Shown here: piece after piece, positions 36,623 to 45,962 of the stretch
Position numbering within the stretch: the stretch's first letter is position 1
How the letters are laid out: the number at the start of each line of letters is the position of its first letter
Notes under the pieces: generated by a model
The model's database searches: none
What the model was told of the DNA's origin: nothing
What the model saw: the letters and a program-made list of their open reading frames with translations, nothing else
Position numbers and translations under genes: made by a program
Origin: CAHJXF01 sp038254545
GTDB taxonomy: Bacteria; Pseudomonadota; Gammaproteobacteria; Burkholderiales; Burkholderiaceae_D
Assembly (NCBI GenBank): GCA_038254545.1
Contig: JBBSGB010000018.1
Coordinates: forward strand, 14,296 to 78,295
Length of the DNA stretch: 64,000 bases
Direction: 5' to 3'

Positions 36623-36714
36623 GCCTGCTTGCGGGTCTTTGCTCCACCCTTCCTTCGATGGGAGGAGGCGGTCGACAGCCATGCTAGCGTTCGCCTCTTC
36701 GCTTCGGAGCTGCC

Positions 36715-37503
36715 ATGACCGATCTCTCCACGCCCGCCTCCGCCATCAACGCCGACCCCGAGGAACTCCGTAAATTCGGCGAGCTCGCGCATCGCTGGTG
36801 GGATCCGACCGGCGAGTTCGCGCCCTTGCATGCGATCAACCCGCTGCGCCTGGACTGGATCGCCGCGCGTGCAAAGCTGCAAGGCGCGCGGGTCGTCGAC
36901 GTCGGGTGCGGCGGCGGCATCCTGGCCGAATCCATGGCTGCGTGCGGCGCCGATGTCACCGGCATCGACCTGTCCGAAAAGCCGCTCGCGGTCGCGGCCT
37001 TGCACAGCCTCGAGTCCGGCATCGCGGTGCGTTACGAGGAAATCGCGGCCGAAGATCTCGCCGTGCGCAAGCCGGACCGCTTCGACGTGGTGACCTGCAT
37101 GGAGATGCTCGAGCACGTTCCCGACCCCGCGGCCGTCGTTCGCGCGTGCGCCACGCTGGTCAAGCCGAACGGCCACGTTTTTTTTTCCACCATCAATCGC
37201 AACCCCAAGGCCTACCTGATGGCGGTGGTCGGCGCCGAGTATCTGTTGCGCCTGTTGCCCAAGGGCACCCACGACTACAAGCGCTTCATCACGCCCGCGG
37301 AATTGTCGCGCCACGCGCGCGGCGCGGATCTCGAAGTCGATGGCATGACCGGGCTGCACTACAACCCGCTGACCCGTCGCTACTGGCTCGCGCCGAACGT
37401 AGACGTGAACTACATGATTTCGACGACGCGCGCGGCGACGGCTGCAGCGACGCGCGAAGCGGCGGTTGCCGCGTCGAGCGCAACGACTCCCGACAATTCC
37501 TGA
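36715..37503 (+). CDS. ubiG: Ubiquinone biosynthesis O-methyltransferase UbiG
   Basis: The 262-residue SAM-dependent enzyme performs both O-methylations in ubiquinone synthesis. It has KFGELAHRWWDPTGEFAPLH, SAM motif I VVDVGCGGGILAESMA, VTCMEMLEHVPDP, and the membrane-associated LMAVVGAEYLLRLLPKGTH with YKRFITPAEL. The C-terminus has an Ala/Thr-rich tail beyond the usual end. Its stop overlaps the gph start by one base (TGATG), coupling the two genes. Confidence 0.96.
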   Translation: MTDLSTPASAINADPEELRKFGELAHRWWDPTGEFAPLHAINPLRLDWIAARAKLQGARVVDVGCGGGILAESMAACGADVTGIDLSEKPLAVAALHSLESGIAVRYEEIAAEDLAVRKPDRFDVVTCMEMLEHVPDPAAVVRACATLVKPNGHVFFSTINRNPKAYLMAVVGAEYLLRLLPKGTHDYKRFITPAELSRHARGADLEVDGMTGLHYNPLTRRYWLAPNVDVNYMISTTRAATAAATREAAVAASSATTPDNS

Positions 37504-38171
37504 TGGCAGCGGACCTCCACCCGGGTCGTTGGCGCGGCATGCTCTTCGACCTCGACGGCACGCTCGCCGATACCGCGCCCGATCTCGCTGCCGCTGCCAA
37601 CGCGATGCGACTTGCGCGTGGCATCGATGCGTTGCCACTCGAGGTCTTGAGGCCGGTCGCTTCACAGGGCGCGCGCGGCCTTTTGCGCGTGGCATTCGGA
37701 AGGTCGCCTGACGACCAAGACTACGTCGCGTTGCGCGACGAATTTCTTTTGCGATACCGGGACGCGCTTGCGATCCATACCCGACTCTTCGACGGCATGC
37801 ATGAAGTGCTGGCCGCTCTCGAACAACGCGGCCTCGCGTGGGGCATCGTCACCAACAAGGCTGCGCGCTTCACCGAACCGCTGGCCGTCTATCTCGGACT
37901 CGCCGGTCGCGCCGGCGCGATCGTGAGCGGCGACACGACGCCGTTCTCGAAGCCGCATCCCGGGCCGCTCCTGCACGCGGCCGAACTGCTCGACCTGCCG
38001 CCATCCGCATGCGTCTATGTGGGCGACGATCACCGCGACATCGTCGCGGGGCACGCCGCCGGCATGGATACGATCGCCGCGGCCTGGGGCTATTGCGCAC
38101 ACAGCGCGCCGACGCAATGGGAAGCCGACATCGTGCTCGCCCAACCGCGCGACCTGCTGACGCTGTTCTGA
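37503..38171 (+). CDS. gph: Phosphoglycolate phosphatase
   Basis: The 222-residue HAD hydrolase has motif I MLFDLDGTLADTAPDLAAAA, motif II/III IVTNKAARFTEPL and SKPHPGPLLHAAELL, and motif IV CVYVGDDHRDIVAGHAAGM. It hydrolyses 2-phosphoglycolate, mainly from DNA repair. Coupled to ubiG as in many proteobacteria. The cap domain is small and helical (about 20-85). Confidence 0.93.
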   Translation: MAADLHPGRWRGMLFDLDGTLADTAPDLAAAANAMRLARGIDALPLEVLRPVASQGARGLLRVAFGRSPDDQDYVALRDEFLLRYRDALAIHTRLFDGMHEVLAALEQRGLAWGIVTNKAARFTEPLAVYLGLAGRAGAIVSGDTTPFSKPHPGPLLHAAELLDLPPSACVYVGDDHRDIVAGHAAGMDTIAAAWGYCAHSAPTQWEADIVLAQPRDLLTLF

Positions 38172-38199
38172 TGCGACGGCATGGCAGGACTGCGTCCTT

Positions 38200-38205
38200 A
38201 TACTA
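38200..38205 (+). promoter_or_regulatory. Possible -10 element for the DUF748 gene
   Basis: TATACT matches the sigma-70 -10 consensus well and lies 31 bp before the ATG at 38236, leaving room for a ~23 nt leader with the AGAGGGGGA ribosome binding site. No clear -35 hexamer. Confidence 0.4.
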
Positions 38206-38235
38206 GGCCGCGTTCGAGTGAGCAGAGGGGGACCG

Positions 38236-41200
38236 ATGACAAGCGCCGGCTTCAACCGCAATCAATGGCTGCGCGTCATTCGCAACGCGGCGATGGTACT
38301 GGCCGCGCTACTGGTCATCATCGGTATCGTCGGCTACTTCGTCGCACCGGGCATCGTCAAGTCGGTTGCCGTGAACGCGATCGCCGAGCAACTCGGACGC
38401 AAGGCCGCGATCGGCTCGGTCAAGCTCAACCCCTACACGTTGTCGGCCACCATCGACGACTTCAAGCTCTACGAGCCTGACGGCACGACCGTCGCCGCGC
38501 AGATCGACCAGGTGGTCGCCGACATCTCCGCGGCTTCGCTCTTCAAACGCGCGCTGGTGTTCGACGCGTTGCACGTCACGCGGCCGAAGCTCTCGATCGC
38601 GCGCCTCGCGCCGCAGCGCTTCAGTTTTTCCGACATCGTCGACAAGATACTCGCCAAGCCGAAGACCGAGTCGCCCCTGCTCTTCTCGTTGAACAACATC
38701 CGCCTCGAGGATGGGAGCATCGCCTTCGACGACCGCGTGACCGGCAAGAAGCATCTGATCGACCAGCTGCGCATCGGCGTGCCCTTTGTCTCGAACCTTC
38801 CCTACGACACGGAGATCTTTGTCACGCCCGACTTCGCGGCGCGCGTGAACGGCAGCCCCATCGATCTGGGCGGAAAGGCGCAACTGTTCTCGAACACGCG
38901 CGAGGCCGCGGTGCAGCTCGATATCGCCGACCTGGATCTGCCGGCCTACATGGACTTCGTTCCCGTGAAACTGCGATTCAAGATCGCATCGGGCAAGTTC
39001 GGCGCGAAGCTCGCAGTGCATTTCAAGGCGGCCAGCAAGGACGCCGGGAAAGATCACACGGCTCGCACGATCCCGCAGATGCTCGACATCTCGGGACACG
39101 TCGCGGTGACCGACCTGCGCCTCGCCGATCGAAACGGTCACGAGGCGGTGACTGCGCAAGCGATCGACATCGACATCGCGAAGTTCGATCCCTTGAACGG
39201 CGACGTGGCCCTGCAACGGGTGGAGATCGCCGAGCCGCATGTCGAAGCCACGCGCAGGCGCGACGGCGGCATCGACCTCGTCGATCTGTTCACGCCGGTA
39301 GCGACACCGCCCCCACCGGATTCGCCCTTTACGACTGCGAGCACCATCAAAGCCGCTGCGGCGCCGACGTTCAGCATCGCGGCGCTCAAGCTCGACAAGG
39401 GCAGCCTGCGCTTTACCGATCAGATGGTCGCCGCGGCGACGACTGCTGCGACAACGACCACGACGACCGGGGTCGCGACGCTGCTCAAGAACATCAATCT
39501 CGAAGCCGGCGCACTGACCCTGCACGGCGACGCGCCGACGAGCTTCAACGTCTCGCTGGCCAGCGAAGACGGCGCGAGCATCGAGACGCGCGGCCATGCG
39601 GTGATCGCAAGACGCAGCGCATCGGGAACCATCGCGATCCGGAATTTCCGACCCGCCCGCGTCGCGCCCTATCTCGCTTCCTATCTGGTCGCGCGCATCG
39701 ACGAAGGCAGCCTCGACGCCAGCGCACGCTTTTCCGTCGATGCTTCGGGAGCGCGACTCGCGGGCCACGTCGATGAACTCGTCGTGCGCATCGGGAAGCT
39801 TCGCACCACCCTGCCCAGCGAAAAGGCCGCGTTGGTGGGCGCCGATGCGATCGCGCTCGACGGTGGCGCATTCGACCTCGGCACGCGTGCGTTCACGGCC
39901 GCATCGCTGAAGCTCATCGCACCGGTCGTCACGATCAAGCGCGATGCGAAGGGCCGCATCAACCTGCGCGCCGCGCTGGTCGAGGCGCAGCCCGCGGCCA
40001 CCGCGCGCGTACCGCAGGACAAGGCCGCCGGCGTCCAGGTGGTGACCGAGAACGCACCCGCATTCACCGCGATCGTGAAATCGCTGGTGGTCGAGCGCGG
40101 CGATCTCACGTTCGAAGATGCAGCCGCGGGCCGACCGGTGCGCGTGCGAGCCGCGCCGCTGAATCTCCAGGCCGAGAACATCGGCACGAGCGACGGCGCG
40201 GTGATTCCATTCGACCTGTCGGCCACCATCGAGCAACGCGGCAAGCTCGCCGCGAAGGGCAAGGTCGCGCTGTCGCCGCTGATGCTCGACGCCAGCATCG
40301 ACGCCAATCAGGTCGCGGTGGGCTGGGCCACGGCCTACGCGGGCGACCGCTTGAACATCGTCGTCGAGAGCGGCGACCTCAATGCGCGCGGCACCTTGCA
40401 TGTCGAAGCGCCGCGCGGGACGGGCACGGCGAAAAGCCCTGCGAGTTCCACACCCGGTATCGCCTACCGCGGATCGGCGGGCATCGTCCGGCTGCGCGCG
40501 CTCGACAAGCTCACGTCCGAGGAATTCGTGCGCTGGAAGTCGCTCGACATTCCCAAGGTCGATGCGCAGATGCCGGTCGGCTCTGCGCCGCTCGTGGTCA
40601 CGCTGGGCAACGTGACCTTGAGCGACTTCTACGCGCGACTGATCGTCAACGCCAACGGTCGGCTCAACGTGCAGGATGTATTGGCGCGACCCGGCGAGCA
40701 GCAATCGGTCACGACGCCGGAGACCGCTCCGCCTCCGGCCAACGAGAAGCAGACGATTGCGACCTCGTCCGCGACGATTGCAGCGCCTACGACGGACGGT
40801 TCGACTGCGCGCTCGAGCCCGAGCCCGAACGCGAAGCCCTCCACATCGGAATCGAAACCCATGGTCCGCGTCGCCGGCATCAAGCTGGTGTCCGGCCGCA
40901 TCGGCGTGACCGACAACTTCGTCAAGCCCAACTACAGCGCCACTCTCACCGACCTCAACGGCGACATCTCGGTGATCGCGTCGAACGACCAGAAGCCCGC
41001 CGACATCCACGTGCAGGGCCGCATCGACGGCGACGGGTCGCTGGACGTGAGCGGCCAGATCAATCTGTTCGCCGCGACCGCATTCACGGACATATCGGCG
41101 GTGGCCAAGGACATCGAGATGACGCGTCTTTCGCCGTACGCGATTCGCTATGCGGGCTATGTGATCGAGCGCGGCAAGATGTCGATGACGGTCAAGTACC

Positions 41201-42063
41201 ACATCGAGAACGGCAAGCTCAACGCGCAGAACCAGCTCTTTCTCGACCAGCTCACCTTCGGGGAAAAAGTCGACAGCCCTACCGCGACCACGCTGCCGGT
41301 GCGGTTCGCGGTCTCGCTCCTGAAGAACTCGCGCGGCGAGATCAACCTCAACCTTCCCATCTCCGGAACCCTGTCCGATCCGCAATTCAGCATCGGCGGC
41401 GTGATCTGGAATGCGATTCTCAACATACTCGCACGAGCCGTCGCGGCGCCGTTTTCGTTGATCGCATCGGCCGTCGGAGGCAGTGGTAGCGAGGCTCAGC
41501 AACTCGGCTACGTCGAATTCGCTCCAGGCGTGAGCGAGCTCACTGCAGACGGGAAGAAGAAGCTCGACACGCTTGCGAAAGCGCTTGCCGATCGATCGCA
41601 GCTCAAGCTTGACATCATCGGAAGGTTCGATCCGGCCAGCGATCCGGAAGGCATCAAGCGCGACCACCTGCTCGACAAATTGAAGGACCTCAAGGCGAAG
41701 GATCTGTCGAAACCGGACGAGCCGGTCGGACGCAACGACGTGACGATCGCGCCCGACGAATATCCGAAATATCTCGCGCGCGTCTACGACGACGCCAAGC
41801 TGCCCGACAAGCCGCGCAGCTTGATCGGCCTCGCGAAGTCGCTGCCGGTCGAGGAGATGGAGAAGCTGCTGCTCGCGAACATCAAGCTCGACCCCAACGA
41901 TCCGCGCTGGCTGGCGGAGGCGCGCGCGGACGTGGTGCGGCATTACATCGAAGACACCAACAGGATCGAGCGCAGCCGGGTGTTTCTGGTGCAGCCGAAG
42001 TTGAGTGCAAACGGGGTTGAGGACGGGAGGAAGGCAGCGCGGGTGGACTTTGCATTGCGGTGA
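38236..42063 (+). CDS. DUF748/AsmA-like giant envelope protein
   Basis: The 1275-residue protein has one N-terminal membrane anchor (about 18-38; MVLAALLVIIGIVGYFVAPG) and a long periplasmic body of repeated AsmA/TamB-like beta segments. Examples are IGSVKLNPYTLSATIDDFKL, FDALHVTRPKLSIARLAPQR and RVAGIKLVSGRIGVTDNFVK, with DPQFSIGGVIWNAILNIL near 1050. A low-complexity Pro/Ser/Thr stretch lies near 830-875. The last ~190 residues (from YVEFAPGVSELTADGKKKLD) resemble the OmpA-like end of DUF748 proteins. Such proteins are proposed lipid-bridge or envelope-assembly factors. ATG 38236 is preceded by AGGGGG. Confidence 0.88.
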   Translation: MTSAGFNRNQWLRVIRNAAMVLAALLVIIGIVGYFVAPGIVKSVAVNAIAEQLGRKAAIGSVKLNPYTLSATIDDFKLYEPDGTTVAAQIDQVVADISAASLFKRALVFDALHVTRPKLSIARLAPQRFSFSDIVDKILAKPKTESPLLFSLNNIRLEDGSIAFDDRVTGKKHLIDQLRIGVPFVSNLPYDTEIFVTPDFAARVNGSPIDLGGKAQLFSNTREAAVQLDIADLDLPAYMDFVPVKLRFKIASGKFGAKLAVHFKAASKDAGKDHTARTIPQMLDISGHVAVTDLRLADRNGHEAVTAQAIDIDIAKFDPLNGDVALQRVEIAEPHVEATRRRDGGIDLVDLFTPVATPPPPDSPFTTASTIKAAAAPTFSIAALKLDKGSLRFTDQMVAAATTAATTTTTTGVATLLKNINLEAGALTLHGDAPTSFNVSLASEDGASIETRGHAVIARRSASGTIAIRNFRPARVAPYLASYLVARIDEGSLDASARFSVDASGARLAGHVDELVVRIGKLRTTLPSEKAALVGADAIALDGGAFDLGTRAFTAASLKLIAPVVTIKRDAKGRINLRAALVEAQPAATARVPQDKAAGVQVVTENAPAFTAIVKSLVVERGDLTFEDAAAGRPVRVRAAPLNLQAENIGTSDGAVIPFDLSATIEQRGKLAAKGKVALSPLMLDASIDANQVAVGWATAYAGDRLNIVVESGDLNARGTLHVEAPRGTGTAKSPASSTPGIAYRGSAGIVRLRALDKLTSEEFVRWKSLDIPKVDAQMPVGSAPLVVTLGNVTLSDFYARLIVNANGRLNVQDVLARPGEQQSVTTPETAPPPANEKQTIATSSATIAAPTTDGSTARSSPSPNAKPSTSESKPMVRVAGIKLVSGRIGVTDNFVKPNYSATLTDLNGDISVIASNDQKPADIHVQGRIDGDGSLDVSGQINLFAATAFTDISAVAKDIEMTRLSPYAIRYAGYVIERGKMSMTVKYHIENGKLNAQNQLFLDQLTFGEKVDSPTATTLPVRFAVSLLKNSRGEINLNLPISGTLSDPQFSIGGVIWNAILNILARAVAAPFSLIASAVGGSGSEAQQLGYVEFAPGVSELTADGKKKLDTLAKALADRSQLKLDIIGRFDPASDPEGIKRDHLLDKLKDLKAKDLSKPDEPVGRNDVTIAPDEYPKYLARVYDDAKLPDKPRSLIGLAKSLPVEEMEKLLLANIKLDPNDPRWLAEARADVVRHYIEDTNRIERSRVFLVQPKLSANGVEDGRKAARVDFALR

Positions 42064-42071
42064 ATGAGTTC

Positions 42072-42580
42072 GCTTCGCAGAGTCACTTTCTTTGCTCCGC
42101 CAAAGAAAGTAACCAAAGAAAGGCGACACCCGGTGAGGCTGCCCTGTGACTGACCGCGTCAGTCACAGGGTCCCCGATTCGCGCAGGACTCAGGCGGCGC
42201 GCCGAGAACTCGCTGCGCTCAAACACTCGGCGCTTAACGGCCCCGCCTGAACCCTCCGCGAATCGGCAGCCTCACAAGGGGATCAACGTCAAAGGCCTCG
42301 CTTCGCTTCGAAGCGGCGTTGGGGGTGCTGCCGTTGCTATGGCTTCAGTTTTTGCTCTTATTCTTTCTTTACCCTTGTGATGCTGCCGAGGCGAGCGGGC
42401 TGGGGGCGGGGCCTTTAAGCGACGAGTGTTTGAGCGCAGCGAGTTCTCGGCGCGCCGCCCCCAGACCGCTCGACTCGGGAACCCTGTGACTGACTGCGTC
42501 AGTTACAGGGCAGCAGCGCCGGGCTCGCCTTTCTTTGGTTACTTTCTTTGGCGAAGCAAAGAAAGTGACTCTAGCGAAGC
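42072..42580. repeat. Large nested inverted repeat, arms about 209 bp
   Basis: Left arm 42072-42280 is the reverse complement of right arm 42371-42580 along its length with scattered mismatches (about 80% by eye), around a ~90 bp loop. Each arm also holds two smaller palindromes: ACTTTCTTTG-CTCCGC-CAAAGAAAGT (42085-42110; counterpart 42541-42566) and CCCTGTGACTGA-CCGCG-TCAGTCACAGGG (42142-42170; counterpart 42482-42510). No transposase is encoded. The right end runs into the dehydrogenase gene. The rest of the gap between the DUF748 gene and the dehydrogenase is the loop (42281-42370), with no gene. Confidence 0.92.
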
Positions 42581-43510
42581 AATCAATCGATCGATCGCCA
42601 GCCTCGCCATCGCATCGCGCGTCGCCCGCGAAGCGCTCCCCAGGTGCGGCGTCAATACCACGTTCTTCAAAGCCAGAAGACGCGGGTTGATGTTCGGCTC
42701 TCCTTCGTACACGTCGAGGCTCGCAGCGCCCAGCCTGCCGTTCGCAAGCGCATCGGCCAATGCGTTCTCATCGACCAGCCCGCCTCGCGCGATATTGGTC
42801 AGCGTCGCTGTGGGTTTCATGCGCGCCAACTCGGCTTCACCCACGATGTGATGATTTTCCTGCGTGTACGGCAGGACGAGCAGCACGTGATCGGCCTCCG
42901 AGAACAAGGCATCGCGTGACACGTAGGTCGCCTTGCACTCCGCTTCGATCGCCGCGTCCAGGCGCGAACGATTGTGATACAACACGCGCATCGAGAAACC
43001 CGCGGCGCGGCGCGCGAGCGCCTGGCCGATGCGACCCATGCCGAGGATGCCGAGGGTCGCATGATGCACGTCGGAGCCTAGAAACTGGTCGAGGCTCCAG
43101 CGCTTCCACTGGCCCGCCCGCAGCCAGTGCTCCGACTCGGCCACGCGACGCGCGGCGGCCATCATCAGCACCCAGCCGAAATCGGCGGTGGTATCGGTCA
43201 ACACGTCGGGCGTATTGGTGACGACGATGCCGCGCTCGGTACATGCGGGGAGATCGATGTGATTGGTGCCGACCGAAATCGTGGAGACCGCTCGCAATGC
43301 GGGTGCCTGATCGAGCAAGCGCGCGTCGACCCGGTCGCCTCCGCTAACCAGCAGGCCGTCGATGTCTCGAAGTCGTTGGATCAACTGGTCCGGCGCGATC
43401 GGCTCGTCGCCCTGGTTGGATTCGACCTCGAAGTGCGCGACCAGTCGCTCGAGGTGTTCGGGGAACACTGCGCGCGTCACCAGTACACGCGGCTTGGTTG
43501 TGGAGATCAT
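42539..43510 (-). CDS. D-isomer-specific 2-hydroxyacid dehydrogenase (GhrB-like)
   Basis: The 323-residue NAD(P)-dependent enzyme has ISVGTNHIDLPACTERGI, the Rossmann motif LGILGMGRIGQALARRAAGF, catalytic Arg in NIARGGLVDENAL, Glu in DVYEGEPNIN and His in LTPHLGSASRATRDAM. This is the glyoxylate/hydroxypyruvate/2-ketogluconate reductase group. Its last residues (SLSLLRQRK) and stop are encoded by the right arm of the 42.1-42.6 kb inverted repeat, so the natural C-terminus may have been replaced. It overlaps the end of the antiporter gene by 4 bp. Confidence 0.92.
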   Translation of the reverse strand: MISTTKPRVLVTRAVFPEHLERLVAHFEVESNQGDEPIAPDQLIQRLRDIDGLLVSGGDRVDARLLDQAPALRAVSTISVGTNHIDLPACTERGIVVTNTPDVLTDTTADFGWVLMMAAARRVAESEHWLRAGQWKRWSLDQFLGSDVHHATLGILGMGRIGQALARRAAGFSMRVLYHNRSRLDAAIEAECKATYVSRDALFSEADHVLLVLPYTQENHHIVGEAELARMKPTATLTNIARGGLVDENALADALANGRLGAASLDVYEGEPNINPRLLALKNVVLTPHLGSASRATRDAMARLAIDRLIASLESLSLLRQRK

Positions 43511-44955
43511 TGGAAGTAGAGAACCGTGAGCACTGCGAACAAAGGCAGCAGGATGCCGCATGACCACACCATGTAGCCGAAGAACGACGGCATCCGTATG
43601 CCGCGATCCTCGGCGATCGAGCGCACCATGAAATTGGGCGCGTTGCCAATGTAGCTGAGCGCGCCCATGAACACCGCGCCGCCAGAAATCGCTTCGAGCG
43701 TCTCGCGATGCGCCATGAGGTATTTCGCATCGGCGCCCGCGAGATTGAAGAACACCAGATAGGTCGGCGCGTTGTCGAGGAAAGCCGAGAGCATGCCGGT
43801 CAGCCAGAAGTACATCGGATTGTTGGGTTCGCCCGATGCGGTGGTCACCAGGCGCGTCAGTGAGGCCATGGCACCCGACTCTCCCGCTTTCAGGATCGCG
43901 ATGGCAGGAATGATGGTCACGAAGATCGCGGCGAACAGCTTGGCGACCTCCTTCATCGGCCCCCAGTTGAATTCGTTGGCCTCGTGGATTCCACTGGGCG
44001 TGATCGCCAGCGACACGAGCGCGATGGCGATGAGCAATGCGTCGCGCGCGATGTTCTGCCACTCGAGCGGCGTATCCAGCACAGTGAACGCGATCCCGGG
44101 ACGCCAGAAGCCGCTCATCAATACCGCAGCGACGACAGCCACCAGCAGCAGGATGTTGACCTTGCCACTGACGCGCAGCGGTCGATCCGGTGTGGGATCC
44201 GGCCGCTCTTCTCCCGCCTTCGCATACAGGTAGCGATCGAGCGCATAGAAGATCGCCAGCAATGCGCCGCATAGCGTCAGTGTCGGTCCGAGCATCGCCG
44301 TCGTCGTCCAGAAGAACGACACGCCGTTGAGAAATCCGAGAAAGAGCGGCGGGTCGCCGAGCGGCGTCAGCGAGCCCCCGGCATTGGCGACGAGGAAGAT
44401 GAAGAACATCAGCACGTGCACGTTGTGCGGGCGGTTGTCGTTCGCGCGGATCAAAGGCCGCACCAGCACCATCGCGGCGCCGGTGGTTCCCATCAGGTTC
44501 GCAAGAACCGCGCCCAGCGCAAGTAGCACCGTGTTCGTGCCCGGCGAGCCGTGCAGATTGCCGAACACGCCGATGCCGCCCGAAACCGTGTAGAGCGCAA
44601 AGAGCAGCACCACGAATGGCAGGTATTCGAGCAACCCGGCATGAGCGAGTTGATGCGCGGTTTCAGTCGTTCCGAACATCGACGCGAAAGGCACGACGAA
44701 CAGCAAGGCCCAGACCAGAGCGATCTTGCCGAAGTGGCGATGCCAGAAGGTCGGCGTGAACAGCGGAAGCAAGGCGATCGAGGCGAGGATGCCCACGAAC
44801 GGCAGGATCCAGTAAAGCGTCAGCGATGCACCATCGAAGCCCCCCGCGTTCGCCGACGAAACCCCGCACAGCAACGCGACGCCCGCCATCGCATGCGACG
44901 CAATCGCGCGCCCGCGTGCGACAACGTGCGATCCTGATTCTCGAGCCTCGCCCAT
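43507..44955 (-). CDS. NhaD-type sodium/proton antiporter
   Basis: The 482-residue membrane protein of the ion transporter superfamily has about 12 hydrophobic segments. It shows NLMGTTGAAMVLVRPLIRAN, FLVANAGGSLTPLGDPPLFL and FLDNAPTYLVFFNLAGADA, with two DNAP/GDPP re-entrant motifs characteristic of NhaD/CitM-type carriers. A signal-like stretch (AMAGVALLCGVSSANAGGF) precedes the first helix. It may exchange Na+ or carry an organic anion; coupling with a hydroxyacid dehydrogenase gene is suggestive but not proof. Confidence 0.85.
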   Translation of the reverse strand: MGEARESGSHVVARGRAIASHAMAGVALLCGVSSANAGGFDGASLTLYWILPFVGILASIALLPLFTPTFWHRHFGKIALVWALLFVVPFASMFGTTETAHQLAHAGLLEYLPFVVLLFALYTVSGGIGVFGNLHGSPGTNTVLLALGAVLANLMGTTGAAMVLVRPLIRANDNRPHNVHVLMFFIFLVANAGGSLTPLGDPPLFLGFLNGVSFFWTTTAMLGPTLTLCGALLAIFYALDRYLYAKAGEERPDPTPDRPLRVSGKVNILLLVAVVAAVLMSGFWRPGIAFTVLDTPLEWQNIARDALLIAIALVSLAITPSGIHEANEFNWGPMKEVAKLFAAIFVTIIPAIAILKAGESGAMASLTRLVTTASGEPNNPMYFWLTGMLSAFLDNAPTYLVFFNLAGADAKYLMAHRETLEAISGGAVFMGALSYIGNAPNFMVRSIAEDRGIRMPSFFGYMVWSCGILLPLFAVLTVLYFQ

Positions 44956-45040
44956 GCCTTCCGCCCCTCGTCGTTCGATCGAAGGCGCATGTTAGCCGGA
45001 GCGGCGCGCGATGCGCGCGGCCGGCTCATTCGATCGACAG

Positions 45041-45790
45041 TCATGCGATCCACAGCCCTGGGATCGACCACGCGATGAACGTCAATTCCGACTGCGTCGC
45101 CGCGCCGGTCTTGACGAATACATTGCGAAGCTGCGCGCGCACCGTGGCGAGCGATACGCCGCGGCGCGCGGCACAGGCATGAAGACGCTCGCCACTTGCA
45201 ACCGCGGCCATCAAAGCCGATTCGGCGCCGGTCAATCCGAACAGCTGCCCGAGCAGCTGCGCATCGGGCGTGCGCAGGCGCGAGCACGCGATGCACAAGA
45301 GCGCGAGGCCGTTGTCGGTATGCGGCATGCGCTGCGCCTTGCTTGCCGCGATGCGTTCCATCGACACCACCCGTAACGCGCGCCGCGGTCCGCAGGCGCT
45401 GTCCGCACTCAACAAGACCGAACCGTCGATGTAAGGCGCGTTGCAGGCCTGAGCCAGCGCAGTCATGAATTTGCGCCGCACATCGGGCGCGATGACGACC
45501 ACATGATCGCCGCGCAGCGCGAGGCCGAGCGGCGCGGCCAACGCGGCCTTGCCCGCTTCGTTGAGGTACACCACGCGGCCTTCGCGCGAGATCAGGATGG
45601 CACCCATGTGCATGGTGCCCAGAAGCTGCAGCAAGGGATCGCTGGATATCGTCGGCATGCTATGCACGGCCGCCTCGCGTTCGTCGCGCGGTATGACCGA
45701 GTCGCCCCCGGGCAATGCATGATGCGCACGATCGCGCAGCCGCCCCGAATGAACGCTCGGGTTGTCATAGACCATAGCTGCCTGCTCCAT
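45041..45790 (-). CDS. LuxR-type transcriptional regulator with PAS-like sensor region
   Basis: The 249-residue protein has a PAS-like N-terminal region (about 48-150; GAILISREGRVVYLNEAGKA) and a C-terminal LuxR-type HTH (about 190-245; FGLTGAESALMAAVASGERL, then ARRGVSLATVRAQLRNVFVK). The GxS-x-T-x3-L spacing is as in LuxR/NarL domains. Start at 45790 or ATG 45775. It stands alone, with the antiporter gene 86 bp downstream on the same strand. The signal and targets are unknown. Confidence 0.82.
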   Translation of the reverse strand: MEQAAMVYDNPSVHSGRLRDRAHHALPGGDSVIPRDEREAAVHSMPTISSDPLLQLLGTMHMGAILISREGRVVYLNEAGKAALAAPLGLALRGDHVVVIAPDVRRKFMTALAQACNAPYIDGSVLLSADSACGPRRALRVVSMERIAASKAQRMPHTDNGLALLCIACSRLRTPDAQLLGQLFGLTGAESALMAAVASGERLHACAARRGVSLATVRAQLRNVFVKTGAATQSELTFIAWSIPGLWIA

Positions 45791-45962
45791 CGACGTTCTC
45801 CCCGGGTTGTGTTGATTGCGGCACGTTGCTCACGGCCATAAGCTAATCAAACACCGGGCGGGATGCGATGGGGACGGCGTACTAGGACGAACGGGCAGAA
45901 CGTCGTCCGTGCGAATTGCGCGCTTCGTATGTTGACGCGGGACGCGAATGAGCGCCCGCGTG

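Noticed and set aside
38308..42129. 1273-residue minus-strand open frame
   Set aside because: Exactly antisense to the DUF748 gene and almost the same length; codon symmetry artefact in GC-rich DNA.
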